Source: an uncultured Lachnospiraceae bacterium (GTDB taxonomy: Bacteria; Bacillota; Clostridia; Lachnospirales; Lachnospiraceae). From it: DNA of 34,156 nucleotides. Below, one piece after another: positions 7,976-15,770 of the stretch (within the stretch, counting starts at the first letter, position 1; every line of letters starts with the position of its first letter). The position numbers were made by a program, and so were the translations under genes. The notes beneath the pieces were generated by a model. That model was given only the letters and a program-made list of their open reading frames with translations. It made no database searches and was not told where the DNA came from. The stretch is taken from positions 1 through 34,156 of the forward strand of contig CAJUMM010000026.1 of the NCBI GenBank assembly GCA_910586955.1, read 5' to 3'.

Positions 7976-7997
7976 CGGACCCTCTTTCTGGGGTCCG
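7976..7997 (-). other. Intercistronic hairpin between the two ABC ATPase genes
   Basis: The 7-bp arms CGGACCC (7976-7982) and GGGTCCG (7991-7997) flank an 8-nt loop. They sit in the 82-nt gap between the two ATPase genes, in an operon whose other junctions are overlapping or nearly so. There is no T-run after the stem, so it is more likely an mRNA-processing or stability element than a terminator. Confidence 0.4.
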
Positions 7998-8024
7998 TCC
8001 GGGCTTCTGCTGTTTTTATTTATT

Positions 8025-8954
8025 CTACACTGCGTTCACGCAGCGGACCTTTCCGCCCCGAAGTTCCCGGAAGGGAATCTCTTTCCTGCAGTTTTCCCTG
8101 CACTGGCCGCACCGGGGAGCGAAAGGACAGCCTTCCGGCATCTCTTTTGCGTAGGGCTGGGTTCCCGGAATAAACTGGAATCCGTTTCTGGGCATAGCCC
8201 GAAAGAGAGCCTTGGAATAGGGATGGCGCAGAGTCTCCTCCCGCTCAAAATCCGAAACGGAAGCATCCTCCACCGTAGTTCCCGCATAAAAAACCACCAC
8301 CCGGTCTGCCACCTCCAGGGCCTGCTCCAGATCGTGGGTAATAAGGAGCACCCCGGCTCCCTTATCCGCCAGCTCCCGGAAGTGCTCCATGACCCGGCGT
8401 ACCATTTTCATATGAAGGCCCGGGGTGGGCTCGTCGGCTATCACAAGCCTGGGCTCCCCCATCATGGCAGTGGATACCAGCACCCGGCGGTTCATCCCCC
8501 CGGACAGCTCAAAAGGATAGAGTTCCTGCACTTCTTTCTTTAAGTGATAGCCCTGAAAAATCCCGTCCAGTTTTGCCATAGATTCCGGGTCTTTTTTCCC
8601 TTTCCGGATCTGGGGGCCTATCTTCATCAGTGGATCCAGAAAGGCCACGCTCTGGGGCACCAGGACAATCTCATTTCCCCGCAGGCTTTCTTTCTTTTCC
8701 TGGGTCAGCTCTTCTCCCTGGTAAAGGATTCTTCCTCCCAGGGAAGCATTGTAGGGCAAGATCCCTAAAATTCCGTGGGCCAAAAGGCTTTTCCCGGAAC
8801 CGCTGGAACCAACTACCGCAACCATTTCTCCCTCATGTACCGTCACATCCAGATCCCGGATTACATCCAGATTGGTCTTGGAAAATCCCCCTTCGTACTG
8901 CTTGAAAGAAATATTCATACCCTCTATTTTTAAAATTTCCCGTTTCTCTTTCAT
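8025..8954 (-). CDS. ABC importer ATPase, DppD/OppD type (first ATPase)
   Basis: This is a 309-residue ATPase of the dipeptide/oligopeptide/nickel importer family. Walker A is GSSGSGKS, the Q-loop lies in VPQSVAFLDPL, the signature is LSGGMNRRV, Walker B is LVIADEP, and the switch histidine is in ITHDLEQ. The C-terminal oligopeptide-transporter domain carries a cysteine set (CPFAPRC followed by C and C) that in this family binds a 4Fe-4S cluster. The D-loop reads PGLH rather than the common TALD. That suggests an asymmetric ATPase pair with the shorter subunit downstream. GAGGAGG precedes the ATG, and the gene begins 9 nt after the preceding permease. Confidence 0.93.
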   Translation of the reverse strand: MKEKREILKIEGMNISFKQYEGGFSKTNLDVIRDLDVTVHEGEMVAVVGSSGSGKSLLAHGILGILPYNASLGGRILYQGEELTQEKKESLRGNEIVLVPQSVAFLDPLMKIGPQIRKGKKDPESMAKLDGIFQGYHLKKEVQELYPFELSGGMNRRVLVSTAMMGEPRLVIADEPTPGLHMKMVRRVMEHFRELADKGAGVLLITHDLEQALEVADRVVVFYAGTTVEDASVSDFEREETLRHPYSKALFRAMPRNGFQFIPGTQPYAKEMPEGCPFAPRCGQCRENCRKEIPFRELRGGKVRCVNAV

Positions 8955-8963
8955 CCTGCCTCC

Positions 8964-9788
8964 TCAATCATGGGTACTGCCGGGATTAAGAAGCTTCCGG
9001 AGGCTCTCTCCCGCCGTGTCAAAAAGAACTACCGTCAGCACCAGAAGAAGTCCCGGAAAAACTGCCAGCCACCATTTCCCCATAGCCAGGTATTTCATGC
9101 TCTCTGAGAGGATAATGCCTATGGCCGGCTGCTCCGGAGACAGCCCAAATCCCAGAAAGGTAATACTGGCTTCATGAAGAATGGCATGGGGAAAAAGCAG
9201 GATAAGCCCCACTAAAAACTGCGGGAACAGATGGGGAAACATGTGCTTCCAGGCAATATGGAAACGGCTCATCCCCAGCTTTTCTGCCATTTTCACATAC
9301 CCCGTTTCCCTAAGCTGCAAAACCTCTCCCCGGATAAGACGCGCCAGGGAGGTCCAATGGGTCAGGGACACCCCGATGACTACCCCTTGAAAACCCTTCC
9401 CGCAGGCATAGGAAATCAGGATCAGCAGCAGGATGTGGGGGATTCCCATAACCAAATCGATAATAAAGGTAATCACAGAGTCCACCGCCCGCCCCATGGT
9501 GGCCGAAGCGATTCCCAGTCCCAAGGCAATGAGAGAACTGATTCCCGCCGCCAGAAGTCCCAGACGAATGCTCATGGAAAGCCCCGTCAGGGCCCGGGCC
9601 AGCATATCCCTTCCCAGCCAGTCTGTGCCGAAGAGATAAGGCAACCCGGGAGCAAGATCTTTCCTGGAGAAATCCGTAACCATAGCTTCCCTGGAGAGAA
9701 GGAAGCCTGCCAGGGTAATTCCCGCCAGCAAAAGCACCGCCGCACCAAAAAATACAGCAGTGCGGATTCTTCCGTTTCCCATTTTCAT
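8964..9788 (-). CDS. ABC importer permease, DppC type
   Basis: This 274-residue inner-membrane permease has an N-terminal anchor helix, then about five transmembrane segments of the BPD_transp_1 fold. FGTDWLGRDMLAR near residues 53-65 is the hallmark of DppC/OppC/NikC proteins, and the cytoplasmic EAA-like loop reads EKLGMSRFHIAWKHMFP. It forms the translocation pore with the DppB-type subunit. Its start overlaps the stop of that upstream permease by 4 nt (ATGA), which points to translational coupling and equal stoichiometry. Confidence 0.94.
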   Translation of the reverse strand: MKMGNGRIRTAVFFGAAVLLLAGITLAGFLLSREAMVTDFSRKDLAPGLPYLFGTDWLGRDMLARALTGLSMSIRLGLLAAGISSLIALGLGIASATMGRAVDSVITFIIDLVMGIPHILLLILISYACGKGFQGVVIGVSLTHWTSLARLIRGEVLQLRETGYVKMAEKLGMSRFHIAWKHMFPHLFPQFLVGLILLFPHAILHEASITFLGFGLSPEQPAIGIILSESMKYLAMGKWWLAVFPGLLLVLTVVLFDTAGESLRKLLNPGSTHD

Positions 9789-10777
9789 AGGGAACCGCCC
9801 CCTCTCCGGATTCTGGGATCCACAATTCCATAGAGAAGGTTCGCCGTGAGATTTCCGCCGAAGACAATAGCTGCACTGATGACCGTGATTCCCAGAAGCA
9901 GAGGAACGTCGCTTCCGATTCCTGCCGTCACAGCCGCCTGTCCCAGTCCCGGATAGGAGAAAATCTGCTCCACCAGGACGGAACCTCCGAAAATTTCACT
10001 GATGGAGCCAAACTGCAGGGTGATGGCCGGAAGGATCACATTGCGGAACCCATGGTTCTTAAACATGCCAAAGCCCCCCTCTCCCCTGGCCCGGGCAAAG
10101 AGCATGTAATCACTTCCCATAATCTCAATCATTTTCTCCCTGGTATGGAGGGTAATATTGGAAATCCCGGTAATGCTTAAGGTGAGAGCCGGGAGAACGG
10201 CATGCCGGATCCGATCCCAAAACCCTACGCTTCCCGCCTCCACACCTATGGGAACACTTAGACCGATAGGCAGGACTTTCAGCCAGACTGCAAAGACCAT
10301 CAAAAGCACCAGCGCCAGCCAGAAAGCCGGTGTGCTGGCAATCAGCAGGGAATATCCTTTGATCACTTTATCAAGTATGCTTCCCTCTCTCATGCCCGAG
10401 AGCACCCCCAGGGCAAAGCCCACAACTCCGGAGATCAGCCAGGCCAGGGCCATCATCCACAGGGAATTGGAAAGCTTCGCTCCAATCACCTGGGACACCT
10501 CCTGCCGGTACAAAAGGGATACGCCCATATCTCCCCGAAAGAAATCAGAAGCCCAGGACAGGAAACGCTGTACCGGAGGCGTTCCCACCCCCCAGTAGGC
10601 TTCCAGTTTCCCTATCTGCTCCTGGCTCATGCTCCCCAGGGCCGCCTGTCCTACATTGGCCTGCAAAGGATCCACCGGGGACACGGATACCAGAAAAAAG
10701 GCGATGATGCTGACGCAGGCCAGAAGCAGGATCATACGTATTGCTTGTTTTCCCATAAACAGCAAGTGATGTCTCAC
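9785..10777 (-). CDS. ABC importer permease, DppB type
   Basis: This 330-residue permease has an N-terminal membrane anchor (RMILLLACVSIIAFFLVS) and five further membrane segments. The periplasmic-side segment QANVGQAALGSMSQEQI and the EAA-like loop around YMLFARARGEGGFGMFKNHGFRN are typical of DppB/OppB/NikB. It is the pore partner of the DppC-type permease. It lies 25 nt after the substrate-binding-protein gene. A second large hydrophobic segment set (PAFWLALVLLMVFAVWLKVLPIG without gaps in frame) supports an intact gene. Confidence 0.94.
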   Translation of the reverse strand: MRHHLLFMGKQAIRMILLLACVSIIAFFLVSVSPVDPLQANVGQAALGSMSQEQIGKLEAYWGVGTPPVQRFLSWASDFFRGDMGVSLLYRQEVSQVIGAKLSNSLWMMALAWLISGVVGFALGVLSGMREGSILDKVIKGYSLLIASTPAFWLALVLLMVFAVWLKVLPIGLSVPIGVEAGSVGFWDRIRHAVLPALTLSITGISNITLHTREKMIEIMGSDYMLFARARGEGGFGMFKNHGFRNVILPAITLQFGSISEIFGGSVLVEQIFSYPGLGQAAVTAGIGSDVPLLLGITVISAAIVFGGNLTANLLYGIVDPRIRRGGGSL

Positions 10778-10802
10778 GAATTTCGTTCCTCCTGAAAGTA
10801 AA

Positions 10803-12422
10803 TTACCAGCTCCACTGATCTACATTGTTCACAATGGACCAGCCGTGGCCGTGGGGATGGAGTTTCTGCTCCGCCACCTTAAGCCCTTCTCTGGACCAGT
10901 ACAGGTGATCGATATTCACCAGCCAGATCCAGGGAATATCTCCCTCCTGGATAATGCCTGTGGTCCCGTCCCACTGGGCTTTCTTCCAGAATTCATAAGA
11001 AGTATCCAGATCCGAAGCAGCCAGCGCTTCATCCATATAGGTATCTACCTTTGGATTGGCATAGGGTGAATATCCGGCGCTTCCCCCCTCCAGGGTATGG
11101 TAAATATTGTACAGCTCCATGGGGGAATGGGCGCCCCAACCCCACATAAGGGGTTCTGCCTGGGCCCGGTCATAAGCCGTATCCCAGCCTACGCCCTCAA
11201 TAGTTACCTCAATGCCGAGCTTTTTTAACTGGTTCTGGGTATCTGCGGCCAAAGCCTGCCGGACAGAATCGCTGGCCGGATACATCAGGGTAAAGGCTGC
11301 AGGTACGCCGTCCTTCTCCCGGATCCCCTCTGTACCCTCTTTCCAGCCTGCTTCCTCCAGGAGCTTTACCGCTCCCTCCGGATCGTATGCTACCTGGGAC
11401 TCCTCATTGTACCAGGGCATCTTGTCGCACACACTGTAGGCGGGGGTTCCGTATCCGTTCAGGACATTTTGAATCATTTCCTCCCGATCAAGGCCTATGT
11501 TGATTGCCCGGCGGACCTGGAGATCGTTGGTGAAATCATTGCCCACAGCCATTCCTTCCCCATTCTCTCCTGCCGGGGCAGCAGGAAGATTGAAACCACG
11601 GTTGTCCACCGTCTCAAAAGAGAGCAGTTCATAGCCGTCCACATTCTGATCTGCATAGGAAGCTGCCGTATAAGCCAGATCCACCTGTCCTGCTTTCACC
11701 GCTGCAAAGGCCGCATCCTCCTCCATAAATACGATAGTCACCCGCTTCATGGAGATTTCCTCCCCATAGTAATCCGGGTTTGCTTCCAGGATAATCTGCT
11801 GCCCTTTATCCCACTGTTTCAATACATAGCGTCCGGAACCAACCGGATTCATGCCGTAATCCGGCCCGTAAGCATGCTCCGGCACAATTCCCACAATGGC
11901 CATGGTGTAAGGCCAGATGGAATAGGCCTGGGCCATATGAAATTCTACTGTAGTCTCATCCACTGCCACGGCTTCCCGAAGCATGGTAAAATCATTTACC
12001 GAGCTGGAGGCCTTTACCGTATTATAAGTAAAGGCTACATCCTCTGCCGTTAAAGGCTCCCCGTCCGTAAATTTCACATCATCCCGGATAGTTACCCTCC
12101 AGGTCATGCCGTCCTCACTGGCTTTCATATCCGTAGCCAGATCATAGCCGATGGACAGATCCGGATTGGTCACGGTCAAGGTGCTCTGGATCAGCGGCTC
12201 ATGGACATGCTCTCCGGCTCCCCAGCCGTAAGCCGGATCAAAGCCTGCTTCCGGCTCCGAGGTGGGTCCCATGGCCACAATAACCGAATCTTTTTCTTCT
12301 CCGGATTCCTGCCCGCTTTCCGGAGAAGCCTCCCCGGCCTCCCGAGTTTTTCCCCCACAGCCTCCAAGCAAAGAAACCCCCAGGGCAGCTGCGCACAATA
12401 TAGATAACAAATGCTTTTTCAT
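10803..12422 (-). CDS. ABC importer solute-binding lipoprotein (SBP family 5)
   Basis: This is a 539-residue extracellular solute-binding protein of the peptide/nickel family (SBP_bac_5). The signal peptide ends in the lipobox LLGGC and is followed by a Gly/Ser/Glu-rich linker. Family signatures include the WRVTIRDDVKFTDGEPLTAEDV region and SGRYVLKQWDKGQQIILEANPDYYG-like segments. The C-terminus carries HPHGHGWS, a histidine-rich turn that might bind a metal, so a metal-chelate rather than a peptide is a possible ligand. I use the ATG at 12422 (GGAG 10 nt ahead); a TTG two codons earlier is also possible. A strong promoter and a palindrome lie just upstream, and the permeases and ATPases follow. 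Confidence 0.93.
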   Translation of the reverse strand: MKKHLLSILCAAALGVSLLGGCGGKTREAGEASPESGQESGEEKDSVIVAMGPTSEPEAGFDPAYGWGAGEHVHEPLIQSTLTVTNPDLSIGYDLATDMKASEDGMTWRVTIRDDVKFTDGEPLTAEDVAFTYNTVKASSSVNDFTMLREAVAVDETTVEFHMAQAYSIWPYTMAIVGIVPEHAYGPDYGMNPVGSGRYVLKQWDKGQQIILEANPDYYGEEISMKRVTIVFMEEDAAFAAVKAGQVDLAYTAASYADQNVDGYELLSFETVDNRGFNLPAAPAGENGEGMAVGNDFTNDLQVRRAINIGLDREEMIQNVLNGYGTPAYSVCDKMPWYNEESQVAYDPEGAVKLLEEAGWKEGTEGIREKDGVPAAFTLMYPASDSVRQALAADTQNQLKKLGIEVTIEGVGWDTAYDRAQAEPLMWGWGAHSPMELYNIYHTLEGGSAGYSPYANPKVDTYMDEALAASDLDTSYEFWKKAQWDGTTGIIQEGDIPWIWLVNIDHLYWSREGLKVAEQKLHPHGHGWSIVNNVDQWSW

Positions 12423-12467
12423 CGTCAAATCTCTCCTGCTTTTCTATTTCCGCGGATTTATTGCCGG

Positions 12468-12484
12468 ATCAGGGATTCCCTGAT
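12468..12484 (-). promoter_or_regulatory. Operator-like palindrome in the SBP leader
   Basis: The arms ATCAGGGA (12468-12475) and TCCCTGAT (12477-12484) form a perfect 8+1+8 palindrome. It falls roughly 9-25 nt downstream of the expected transcription start of the ABC operon, a position where a bound repressor would block transcription. No regulator gene lies next to it, so its binder is unknown. Confidence 0.5.
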
Positions 12485-12499
12485 TCCCCGACAGCATTC

Positions 12500-12528
12500 A
12501 TTATACACATGCGTTAAATTGTTCACAA
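12500..12528 (-). promoter_or_regulatory. Sigma-A type promoter of the ABC importer operon
   Basis: On the minus strand the -35 hexamer TTGTGA (12528-12523) and the -10 hexamer TATAAT (12505-12500) are separated by exactly 17 nt. Transcription should start near 12493, giving a leader of about 70 nt before the solute-binding-protein ATG. The leader contains the ATCAGGGA palindrome. Confidence 0.8.
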
Positions 12529-12554
12529 GCCACCTGGGGGGATATTTTTTTACT

Positions 12555-13151
12555 TTATGTATGCTCACTCCGGCTTTTTAAGCTTCCGGTTCCCTGTTCC
12601 CGGATCTTTCTTCTGGAATCCTCGTTAACCCTGGCCCGCAGCTCCTTAAGATAGGGGGAGAAGGCAGTGCTCTCCTTCCCATAGCTGATATTCAGCTCAT
12701 ACTCCAGGGGGATCCAGGTTGACAGATCTGCTTCGTTGTGGGCAATCATAGCCTCCAGGTGATCTAAAGCCTTGAAAAGCTTCGCCTCTTTGGTCTCCAA
12801 AGCCTCCATCTCCTGAAAAAGGGCCCCAAGCTCCTCCTCATAAGAAGGGGGAAGCATGGACAGCATCCCTGCCACGGCCCCGCTCTCCGTCTCCTCATCC
12901 GCCTGGGTTTTCTCAAAACAGGGAATATCCCCGGTGAGGGCTTCCCCGAAATCGTGAACCAGGCACATCAACATAACTTTGGAAATATCCGTCTCCGGAA
13001 ATTCGTCTTTCATCAGGTAGGCCATTACGGCAGTTCTCCAGCTGTGTTCCGCCACGCTCTCACGTCTTCCGCTGCTGGTCCAGCAATGCCGGGTGCTGCA
13101 TTTCAGCTTCTCCAGCACACCCATAAATTCCAGTAATTGTGCAGGTTTCAT
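12555..13151 (-). CDS. HD-domain phosphohydrolase (YfbR/HDDC2-like)
   Basis: This 198-residue protein belongs to the HD superfamily of metal-dependent phosphohydrolases. Metal ligands expected for the fold are visible: H36 in VAEHSWR, H66-D67 in CLVHDFGE, and a distal Asp in ALDHLEAM. The HSW and HDFGEALTGDI stretches are typical of the YfbR/HDDC2 group, several members of which are 5'-deoxynucleotidases. The exact substrate cannot be told from sequence. The ATG at 13151 overlaps the stop of the M20 peptidase gene (ATGA), so the pair is translationally coupled. The frame is open 7 codons further upstream but inside the peptidase gene. Confidence 0.88.
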   Translation of the reverse strand: MKPAQLLEFMGVLEKLKCSTRHCWTSSGRRESVAEHSWRTAVMAYLMKDEFPETDISKVMLMCLVHDFGEALTGDIPCFEKTQADEETESGAVAGMLSMLPPSYEEELGALFQEMEALETKEAKLFKALDHLEAMIAHNEADLSTWIPLEYELNISYGKESTAFSPYLKELRARVNEDSRRKIREQGTGSLKSRSEHT

Positions 13152-14290
13152 TGGGTATCCTCCATAAGGCATTTGATAAGCTCCGTAAGTCTTGCCAGCT
13201 GGGAAACTTCCGTATACTCCCGGCAGGAATGGACCTGTTCCATGGCGCTGGCAAGCACCAGCCCTTTGATGCCGTGAAGAGAGAGATTGCTCTGATCGCT
13301 TCCCCCGAAAGTCTTTCCCAGGGCTCCGGGAAGCCCAAGCTTCTCACAGGCCCGCCGGAACCGCTTTACGCTTCCGTGATCCTCCGGGGTGGAATAGGCA
13401 TGTACAGGAATTTCCCAGGCTATTTTGACGGTTCCTCCGGCCTTGGCTGCTTCCTCCCGGAAAAGGCCCTCTATCTTTTTTACCTGTTCCAGTACCTTTT
13501 CGTGGGAAAAGCCCCGCACCTCTCCAATCAAGCGGCAGTACTCCGGCACAATGTTGGTAGCCCTTCCTCCGCCCTCTATGGCCCCTACATTAACCGTCAT
13601 CTCCGTTCCTATATGTCCCAGCTCCATCCGGGCAATTCCCCGGGAAGCTATGGCAACGGCATGTATCCCTTCCTCCGGGGCGAAACCGGCGTGGGCAGCT
13701 TTTCCGTAAACCTCTATTGTAAAGTCTGCCAGGGTGGGGGCCTTTAAGGCCGCCGTTCCCACCGGGCCGCTTAGGTCCAGAATATAGGATTCCCGGGCTT
13801 TCACTTTGGAAAAATCAAAGACCGCACTGCCTTTAAGATGCTTTTCCTCCCCGATAAAGAAAAGAAATTCCAGATCCCGGATAGGTTTCCCCTCTTCCAA
13901 AAGCTCCCGCAAAGCCTCCAGAAGAGCCGCCGTTCCAGCCATGCAGTCCGCCCCCAGAACCGTGGTCCCGTCACTGGTAATCCGCCCGTCCGCCTGGATC
14001 AGGGCCCGTTTTCCAAAAGCAGGTTCCACCGTATCCATATGGGTGGAAAACAAAAGGGGGCTTCCCAAAAGCTCTCCCTTCCGGAAAGCATAAAGGTTGC
14101 CCGCTGTTCCCCGGTAAGTCTCTCCGGCCCGGTCCTCCTCCACAGAAAAGCCCAGGCTTTCCAGCTCTTCTGCCAGGGCATCCGCCATCCTGCGCTCCCC
14201 AAAAGACGGGGAATCAATGGATACCAGACGGCAGAAGGCGGAAACCAGGCGCTTTTCATTGACTGTTGTTTCTTTCTTTTCTGTTTCCAT
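13148..14290 (-). CDS. M20-family metallopeptidase (PepT-like)
   Basis: This is a 380-residue two-zinc peptidase of the M20/M25/M40 clan, which usually cleaves di- or tripeptides or acylated amino acids in the cytoplasm. Metal and catalytic residues are visible: STHMDTVEP (first His and catalytic Asp), LGADCMAG (bridging Asp), FIGEEKHLKGS (general-base Glu and metal Glu), LDLSGP (metal Asp), and a late His in QVHSCREY. The central lid domain (KAAHAGFAPEEGIHAV) is intact. The second Asp-Lys of the usual ADDKAG motif is Cys-Met here, but the bridging Asp is retained. GGAGG precedes the ATG at 14290. Proximity to a peptide-type ABC importer would fit peptide use. Confidence 0.92.
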   Translation of the reverse strand: METEKKETTVNEKRLVSAFCRLVSIDSPSFGERRMADALAEELESLGFSVEEDRAGETYRGTAGNLYAFRKGELLGSPLLFSTHMDTVEPAFGKRALIQADGRITSDGTTVLGADCMAGTAALLEALRELLEEGKPIRDLEFLFFIGEEKHLKGSAVFDFSKVKARESYILDLSGPVGTAALKAPTLADFTIEVYGKAAHAGFAPEEGIHAVAIASRGIARMELGHIGTEMTVNVGAIEGGGRATNIVPEYCRLIGEVRGFSHEKVLEQVKKIEGLFREEAAKAGGTVKIAWEIPVHAYSTPEDHGSVKRFRRACEKLGLPGALGKTFGGSDQSNLSLHGIKGLVLASAMEQVHSCREYTEVSQLARLTELIKCLMEDTQ

Positions 14291-14311
14291 TCTTTATCCT
14301 CCTGGTCACTT

Positions 14312-14320
14312 AGTATACCA
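14312..14320 (-). promoter_or_regulatory. Extended -10 promoter candidate for the M20 peptidase unit
   Basis: On the minus strand TGGTATACT (14320-14312) is an extended -10 element (TGn followed by TATACT), about 20 nt before the peptidase start codon. No good -35 hexamer is seen, which is acceptable for extended -10 promoters. It is back to back with the sdpR promoter. Confidence 0.5.
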
Positions 14321-14351
14321 CAGGGAACCCTCAAAATCCAGGAATAATCTC

Positions 14352-14380
14352 TTGACAAATTTCCTTCCCCATGTTATCCT
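14352..14380 (+). promoter_or_regulatory. Sigma-A promoter of the sdpR-sdpI operon
   Basis: TTGACA (14352-14357) and TATCCT (14375-14380) are separated by 17 nt. The expected start of transcription near 14387 falls just before the palindromic operator. Confidence 0.85.
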
Positions 14381-14390
14381 TTACTTAAAT

Positions 14391-14418
14391 ATTTAGATAA
14401 TTATCTAATTATCTAAAT
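14391..14418 (+). promoter_or_regulatory. Palindromic operator for the ArsR-family repressor SdpR
   Basis: Thirteen-base arms, 14391-14403 and 14406-14418, are perfect reverse complements around TC. A second nested perfect palindrome spans 14393-14408. The site lies between the expected transcription start and the ribosome site of sdpR. A bound ArsR-type repressor there would shut its own operon, as SdpR-type autorepressors do. Confidence 0.8.
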
Positions 14419-14436
14419 TAAAGGAGGGATAAAACC

Positions 14437-14706
14437 ATGAACAGCGCTTTCAAAGCCCTGTCCGACCCCACCCGCCGGAGAATCCTGGAACTTTTGTCCG
14501 ACCGGGATATGACGGCCGGGGAAATCGCCGGATACTTTGATATCAGCAAGCCCTCTGTCAGCCATCATCTAAACGCCCTAAAGGCGGCGGGACTGATACT
14601 GGATGAGCGGAAAGGGCAGAATATTATCTACAGCCTGAATACGACAGTTTTTCAGGAACTTATCAAATGGTTTTACGATTTTTCCAAAGGAGGGATAAAA
14701 TCATGA
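14437..14706 (+). CDS. sdpR: ArsR-family autorepressor (SdpR-like)
   Basis: This is an 89-residue winged-helix repressor. The N-terminus FKALSDPTRRRILELL and the recognition region GEIAGYFDISKPSVSHHLNALK are typical of SdpR-type ArsR proteins. So is the beta-wing GLILDERKGQNIIYSLN. It has no cysteine metal site, in line with SdpR being relieved by sequestration at the membrane by SdpI rather than by a metal (known from Bacillus subtilis; inferred here). AAAGGAGGG precedes the ATG. A strong promoter and a palindromic operator lie directly upstream, and sdpI overlaps its stop codon. Confidence 0.93.
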   Translation: MNSAFKALSDPTRRRILELLSDRDMTAGEIAGYFDISKPSVSHHLNALKAAGLILDERKGQNIIYSLNTTVFQELIKWFYDFSKGGIKS

Positions 14707-15356
14707 AAAAACAGACCGTCTTTTTGCTGGCCCTTAGCATTCTCTCTTTTCTGGGGCACCTTTTTATATTCTCCAGAATGCCGGATACCGTTCCCATTCA
14801 CTGGGCCTTAAACGGGGAACCCAACGGCTACGCCAACAAGCTGGCCACATTGTTTCTCGCCCTTCTGCCCCTTTTGATGCTGGGACTTTTTAAGGTAGTT
14901 CCTAAAATTGATCCCAGGGGGAAAAATTACCAGAAGCATGAAAAGGCCTACGACGTTTTCTGCCTCTGCCTGGTCCTCCTGCTTATTGCAGTGAACTGGA
15001 TCAGCAATGGGGCTATTTTAGGCTACCCGGTTTCCATCAGCCGTCTGGTTCCGGCAGGCGTAGGCATCCTGCTCATTGCCGTGGGAAATTATATGCCTCA
15101 GCTGCGTACCAACTATACCATGGGGATTAAGAATCCCTGGACTTTGGAAAGCGAATGGGTGTGGAAGAAAACCCACGCCATGGGCGGCATGATCTTCTGC
15201 CTTATGGGTATTGTCATGGCCCTAAACGGAATTTTCCAAACGGTTCTAATGAGCCGGATTGCTCTTGGCACCGTGCTGGGGGGCGTGTTGTTCCTGGAAC
15301 TTTACTCCTATCTTTTGTACCGGAAATGGAAAAAAGGGGGGGAGGGGGAACCGTAA
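14703..15356 (+). CDS. sdpI: SdpI-like immunity/signal-transduction membrane protein
   Basis: This 217-residue membrane protein has about six hydrophobic segments. The N-terminal half is a DUF1648 domain (MPDTVPIHWALNGEPNGYANK) and the C-terminal half is the SdpI domain (MPQLRTNYTMGIKNPWTLESEWVWKKTHAMGG). In B. subtilis SdpI protects against the SdpC toxin and ties up SdpR at the membrane. The ATG at 14703 overlaps the sdpR stop (ATGA) and has AGGAGG 8 nt upstream within sdpR. No sdpA, sdpB or sdpC gene is in the window, so this looks like an orphan immunity pair or an envelope-stress device. The C-terminal end is very basic and glycine-rich. Confidence 0.92.
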   Translation: MKKQTVFLLALSILSFLGHLFIFSRMPDTVPIHWALNGEPNGYANKLATLFLALLPLLMLGLFKVVPKIDPRGKNYQKHEKAYDVFCLCLVLLLIAVNWISNGAILGYPVSISRLVPAGVGILLIAVGNYMPQLRTNYTMGIKNPWTLESEWVWKKTHAMGGMIFCLMGIVMALNGIFQTVLMSRIALGTVLGGVLFLELYSYLLYRKWKKGGEGEP

Positions 15357-15363
15357 AAAATAG

Positions 15364-15403
15364 CAGCGGCCAGAGCCGGGAAAATTCCTGACTCTGGCCG
15401 CTG
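15364..15403 (-). terminator. Rho-independent terminator of the PTS operon
   Basis: Perfect 12-bp arms (15364-15375 and 15392-15403) with four further inner pairs form a GC-rich stem. On the minus strand it is followed by CTATTTTTT, giving a classical terminator just after the PTS IIB gene. The same hairpin lies 7 nt after the convergent sdpI gene and may also stop that transcript. Confidence 0.85.
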
Positions 15404-15456
15404 TGATATTAGTTTCCCGTATTATACCGGTATAAATCCGGGCTGCTTCTTGTTTT

Positions 15457-15747
15457 TTATACCTCTGCCTGTTCTTCCTCAAACACTGCTTTCAACTTTT
15501 CCTGAATCTCCTTTACCGCAACCATATTATTCAGTCCAATTGCTTTTCCTGCCTTTTTTGCATTCGGCAAAAGATCTGCGCTGCAGATAAAAAGATCCGC
15601 CGCTCCCGGAACCACATCATCAATAGTAGAATGTTCTACCATCACCCCCTCAATTCCCAGATTCTTCAAAGCCTTTTTCGCATTCATTTCCATAACAAAG
15701 GATGTACCCAGCCCCGACCCGCAAAAACACATAATTTTCTTAATCAT
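15457..15747 (-). CDS. PTS IIB component, ascorbate (SgaB/UlaB) family
   Basis: This 96-residue cytoplasmic IIB protein passes phosphate from IIA to the sugar. The phosphocysteine loop reads CFCGSGLGTS, with Cys9 in the catalytic position and the Gly/Ser-rich P-loop after it, as in lactate/galactitol/ascorbate-type IIB proteins. An AGGAGG site precedes both a TTG (15750) and an ATG (15747); the ATG is preferred. It is the last gene of the PTS operon and is followed by a terminator. The substrate cannot be determined from IIB alone; the IIC partner places it in the ascorbate-type group. Confidence 0.9.
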   Translation of the reverse strand: MIKKIMCFCGSGLGTSFVMEMNAKKALKNLGIEGVMVEHSTIDDVVPGAADLFICSADLLPNAKKAGKAIGLNNMVAVKEIQEKLKAVFEEEQAEV

Positions 15748-15770
15748 CAATTTATCCTCCTACTACAATT

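Noticed and set aside
14391..14418. Possible CRISPR-like or direct repeat tract of TTATCTAA units
   Set aside because: The units are the two halves of a palindromic operator, not spaced repeats.
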